A stretch of 64,000 bases of DNA from contig NZ_QMEJ01000003.1 of assembly GCF_003390865.1 (NCBI RefSeq), positions 310,001 to 374,000 on the forward strand, read 5' to 3'. The DNA is from Tropicimonas sp. IMCC34011. GTDB lineage: Bacteria; Pseudomonadota; Alphaproteobacteria; Rhodobacterales; Rhodobacteraceae. The notes below the pieces were generated by a model, which was not told the DNA's origin, made no database searches, and was given only the letters and a program-made list of their open reading frames with translations. A program made the translations under genes and the position numbers. Positions 61,549-64,000 of this stretch are shown here, one piece after another. How positions within the stretch are numbered: position 1 is the first letter of the stretch; every line of letters begins with the position of its first letter.

Positions 61549-62198
61549 GCCTGTCCGAGATAAAGGATCGCATCGAGAGGGCGGAAGCCGCGCACGGCCG
61601 GGTGTCGGGGTCGGTCCACCTGATCGCTATTTCCAAGGTCCAGCCCGAGGAGCGTGTGCGGGCGGTGCTCGAAGAGGGGCACCGGGTCTTCGGGGAGAAC
61701 AAGGTGCAGGAGGCGCAAGGCAAGTGGCCCGGCTTCCGCGAGGACTTCGGCCCGGTCGAGGTGCATCTCGTGGGGCCGCTGCAGACCAACAAGGCCCGTG
61801 CGGCGATGGAGCTGTTCGACGCGATCCACACGCTGGACCGGCCGAAGCTGGCCGGCACGCTCGCCCGCCTGGCGCAGGAAATGGGGCGCTGCCCCGATCT
61901 CTTCGTCCAGGTGAACACGGGTGAGGAGGACCAGAAGTCGGGCATCCGCCCGGCGGAGGCGGACGATTTCATCGCCGAGGCCCGCAAGCTCGATCTGCCG
62001 ATCAAGGGTCTGATGTGCATCCCGCCGGTGGACGAGGAGGCTGCACTGCACTTTGCGCTCCTGGCAAAGATCGCGGAGCGCAATGGCCTCGAGGGGCTCT
62101 CCATGGGCATGTCCGGCGATTTCGAGCGGGCGATCGCGCAAGGGGCGAGCCATGTGCGCGTCGGCTCCGCGATCTTCGGCGAGCGCGACTACGGCTGA
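61545..62198 (+). CDS. YggS-family PLP homeostasis protein
   Basis: PLP-binding protein of the YggS/PROSC group, 217 aa, involved in vitamin B6 and amino-acid homeostasis. Single alanine-racemase-like TIM barrel: PLP Lys31 in HLIAISKVQPEERV, then VFGENKVQEAQGKW, VHLVGPLQTNKARAAME and the C-terminal phosphate-binding GLSMGMSGDFERAI and VRVGSAIFGERDY. ATG at 61545 chosen because the longer frame overlaps the sulfotransferase in another reading. Widely conserved housekeeping gene. Confidence 0.9.
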   Translation: MSLSEIKDRIERAEAAHGRVSGSVHLIAISKVQPEERVRAVLEEGHRVFGENKVQEAQGKWPGFREDFGPVEVHLVGPLQTNKARAAMELFDAIHTLDRPKLAGTLARLAQEMGRCPDLFVQVNTGEEDQKSGIRPAEADDFIAEARKLDLPIKGLMCIPPVDEEAALHFALLAKIAERNGLEGLSMGMSGDFERAIAQGASHVRVGSAIFGERDYG

Positions 62199-62300
62199 GC
62201 CCGGGCGGATCTGCCACGAACGGGCACGTCGCGGTCGAAAGGCACTGGCCCGGCCGGCCCCCCCGTGTCTAATGACGGCCAAACCGGAACGGGGGGCGAC

Positions 62301-63674
62301 ATGGCCGAGCCGAGCTTGCGCAAGCGGATCTGGGGCTGGTTCTTTTTCGACTGGGCCAGCCAGCCCTACAACACGCTTCTCCTGACCTTCATCTTCGGCC
62401 CCTATGTCACCGAGGTCCTCGGCGACGGCTCGACCGCGCAGACGGTCTGGGCCATCGGGATCGGCATTGCTGGCATCGTCATCGCGCTGCTCGCTCCGAT
62501 CCTCGGGTCCATGGCGGATACTTCCGGCCGGCGGATGCCATGGATATGGGGCTTCTCGGCGCTCTACGTGATCGGTGCGGCGGGCCTCTGGTGGGCTGCG
62601 CCGTCGGATTTCGACCTGATCCGCACGCTGATCTTCTTCGCCCTTGGCCTGATCGGGATGGAATTCGCCACGATCTTCACCAATTCGATGCTGCCCGACC
62701 TCGGCTCGCGGGCGGAGATCGGCCGGATCAGCGGGAACGGGTGGGCCTTCGGCTATTGCGGTGGCCTCGTCGCCCTCGTCATCATGCTCGCGTTCTTCGC
62801 CCAAGGGGGAGATGGCAAGACCTTCCTCGGCCTCGATCCCGCCTTCGGGCTGGACCCGGAGGCGCGGGAAGGGACCCGCGCCGTCGGACCGCTGACGGCC
62901 ATCTGGTACGTCGTCTTCATGGTCCCGTTCTTCCTGTGGGTGCGGGATGCGCGGACGGTGCCGGCTCCGCCGGGCTCCACGAAACTGGCGCTGAAGGACC
63001 TGGGCCGGGCGATCCGGGACCTGCCGAAGACGCCGTCGCTCGCGGCCTATCTCGCCTCCTCGATGTTCTACCGCGATGCGCTGAACGCGATGTACGGGAT
63101 CGGCGGCGTCTACGCGGCGGGTGTCCTCGGCTGGGCGCCGACGGACAGCGGCATATTCGGTATCGTCGCGATCATCACCGGGGCGGTCTTCGCGTTCCTC
63201 GGCGGCCAGCTCGACAGCCGCTTCGGCCCCAAACCCGTCATCACGGTCTGCATCTGGGCGCTGCTCGGCGTGTCCGTCTGCCTCGTCGCGATCTCCCGGG
63301 ACTCCATGTTCGGCGTTCCGCTGGGCGAAGGCTCCAAGGCTCCCGACATCGCTTTCTACGTCATGGGCGCCGTCATCGGGGCAGCGGGCGGTGTCCTGCA
63401 GGCCGCTAGCCGGACGATGATGGTGCGGCAGGGCAATCCCGCCCGGATGACGCAGAGCTTCGGCCTCTACGCCCTCGCCGGAAAGGCGACCTCCTTTCTC
63501 GCGCCGCTTCTCATCGGCGCGGTCACGTTCCTGTCAGGTAGTCAGCAGATCGGGGTTTCGCCGCTCATCGCCCTCTTCCTGCTGGGACTTTTCCTGCTAC
63601 GCTGGGTGAACCCCCACGGAGAGCGAGACGACACATGGGCGCCATCCGCACCTTCCTCACCACCTTTGCTCTGA
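62301..63674 (+). CDS. UMF1/Atg22-type MFS transporter
   Basis: Inner-membrane transporter of the UMF1 (Atg22-like) MFS family, 457 aa, about 12 helices. Conserved FFFDWASQPYNTLLLTFIFG at the start is the family hallmark, and LASSMFYRDALNAMYGIGGV lies in the middle. Substrate unknown; yeast Atg22 effluxes amino acids from the vacuole. ATG at 62301 with GGGGGG before it is preferred over the GTG at 62265. 3' end overlaps the next gene by 39 bases. Confidence 0.84.
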   Translation: MAEPSLRKRIWGWFFFDWASQPYNTLLLTFIFGPYVTEVLGDGSTAQTVWAIGIGIAGIVIALLAPILGSMADTSGRRMPWIWGFSALYVIGAAGLWWAAPSDFDLIRTLIFFALGLIGMEFATIFTNSMLPDLGSRAEIGRISGNGWAFGYCGGLVALVIMLAFFAQGGDGKTFLGLDPAFGLDPEAREGTRAVGPLTAIWYVVFMVPFFLWVRDARTVPAPPGSTKLALKDLGRAIRDLPKTPSLAAYLASSMFYRDALNAMYGIGGVYAAGVLGWAPTDSGIFGIVAIITGAVFAFLGGQLDSRFGPKPVITVCIWALLGVSVCLVAISRDSMFGVPLGEGSKAPDIAFYVMGAVIGAAGGVLQAASRTMMVRQGNPARMTQSFGLYALAGKATSFLAPLLIGAVTFLSGSQQIGVSPLIALFLLGLFLLRWVNPHGERDDTWAPSAPSSPPLL

Positions 63675-64000
63675 CCTTCGCGCTGGCGATTCCCGCCGCC
63701 GCTCAGACCAAGGCAAACCAGCTTTTCGGAGCCAAGGGCTCCCCCTCCCGGCAGGCCCCTGCCGCTTATGGGGAGTATTCCAAGGGCTGCCTCGCCGGCG
63801 GCGTCCAGATGCCCGAAACGGGGCGGACATGGCAGGCCATGCGTCTGTCCCGCAACCGCAACTGGGGCCATCCGGAGATGATCGACTTCCTCGGGGACCT
63901 CAGCCACCGCGTGCAGCGGATCGGCTGGCCGGGTCTCTATATCGGTGACATTTCGCAGGCGCGGGGCGGGCCGATGCTGTCCGGTCACGCAAGCCACCAG
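63636..64000 (+). CDS. mepA: Penicillin-insensitive murein endopeptidase, N-terminal part (cut by window end)
   Basis: Periplasmic LAS-type zinc endopeptidase that cuts peptidoglycan cross-links. The first 121 codons are present: signal peptide (TFLTTFALTFALAIPAAAQ), QLFGAKGSPSRQAPAAYGEY, NWGHPEMIDFLGDLSHRVQ and the beginning of the Zn motif LSGHASHQ, cut at the window edge. The full protein is usually about 270-300 aa. ATG 63636 lies inside the end of the transporter gene, implying co-transcription. Confidence 0.86.

Overview
The window is GC-rich DNA from an alphaproteobacterium, most likely of the Rhodobacteraceae/Roseobacter group. Support for this comes from the CcrM methyltransferase beside RNase HII, DUF1289, DUF1513, DUF2853 and DUF3576 proteins, a HemP/imelysin/di-haem iron locus, an Irr-type operator at dps, and very acidic tandem porins. 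No phage, CRISPR array or replication origin was seen.

Layout. (1) 1-7275, chromosomal backbone: the 5' part of adenine deaminase, DUF1810, a YeeZ-like dehydrogenase, a DMT exporter, ccrM-rnhB and three small membrane or secreted proteins, one of them a membrane-anchored winged-helix protein. (2) 7458-18580, an AT-richer accessory block bounded by remnants of an IS5-type and an IS66-type element. It holds an SGNH hydrolase and a DeoR-controlled run of Ugp-like ABC importer, metallophosphodiesterase, inositol-monophosphatase-type phosphatase and Na/phosphate carrier with a PhoU domain. I read this run as an organophosphate (probably phosphodiester) import, cleavage and phosphate-disposal pathway. 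(3) 18598-37369, an amine/amino-acid catabolic block: glutamate dehydrogenase; a LysR-flanked operon of PotABCD-type importer plus three-part OoxA/OoxB/[2Fe-2S] oxidase; and a second LysR-flanked operon of aminotransferase, glutaryl-CoA dehydrogenase, fused E1 2-oxoacid dehydrogenase, FabD-like acyltransferase, ALDH7-type semialdehyde dehydrogenase and pipecolate-oxidase-like flavoenzyme. The enzyme set matches L-pipecolate/lysine to 2-aminoadipate, 2-oxoadipate, glutaryl-CoA and crotonyl-CoA. No E2 or E3 is present, and a FabD-like protein sits where they might be expected. A tRNA-Arg(CCT) lies just beyond, with its 3' end facing the block.

(4) 37502-44846, tRNA-Arg and an iron block: HemP (56 aa), a small hypothetical protein, imelysin, DUF1289, Dps with a candidate Irr box, a hypothetical protein, di-haem oxidoreductase, a second imelysin lacking the usual His, and DUF1513. 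(5) 44891-55654, backbone: LacI regulator, a three-gene envelope glycosylation cassette (GT2, LABN small membrane protein, GT39/ArnT-like), YfbR-like HD hydrolase, S-adenosylhomocysteinase with a strong terminator, DUF2853, hemF, lipoproteins, an SDR and an RsmC-like methyltransferase. (6) 55900-60045, three tandem porin genes, each with its own terminator; the second and third also share a duplicated leader. (7) 60097-64000: TPR-sulfotransferase, YggS, UMF1-type MFS transporter and the start of mepA, cut by the window end.

All calls come from reading the sequence and recognising families; no database search was run. The strongest leads for new biology are the FabD-like protein in the 2-oxoadipate operon, the phosphodiester operon with a built-in phosphate carrier, and the membrane-tethered winged-helix protein.
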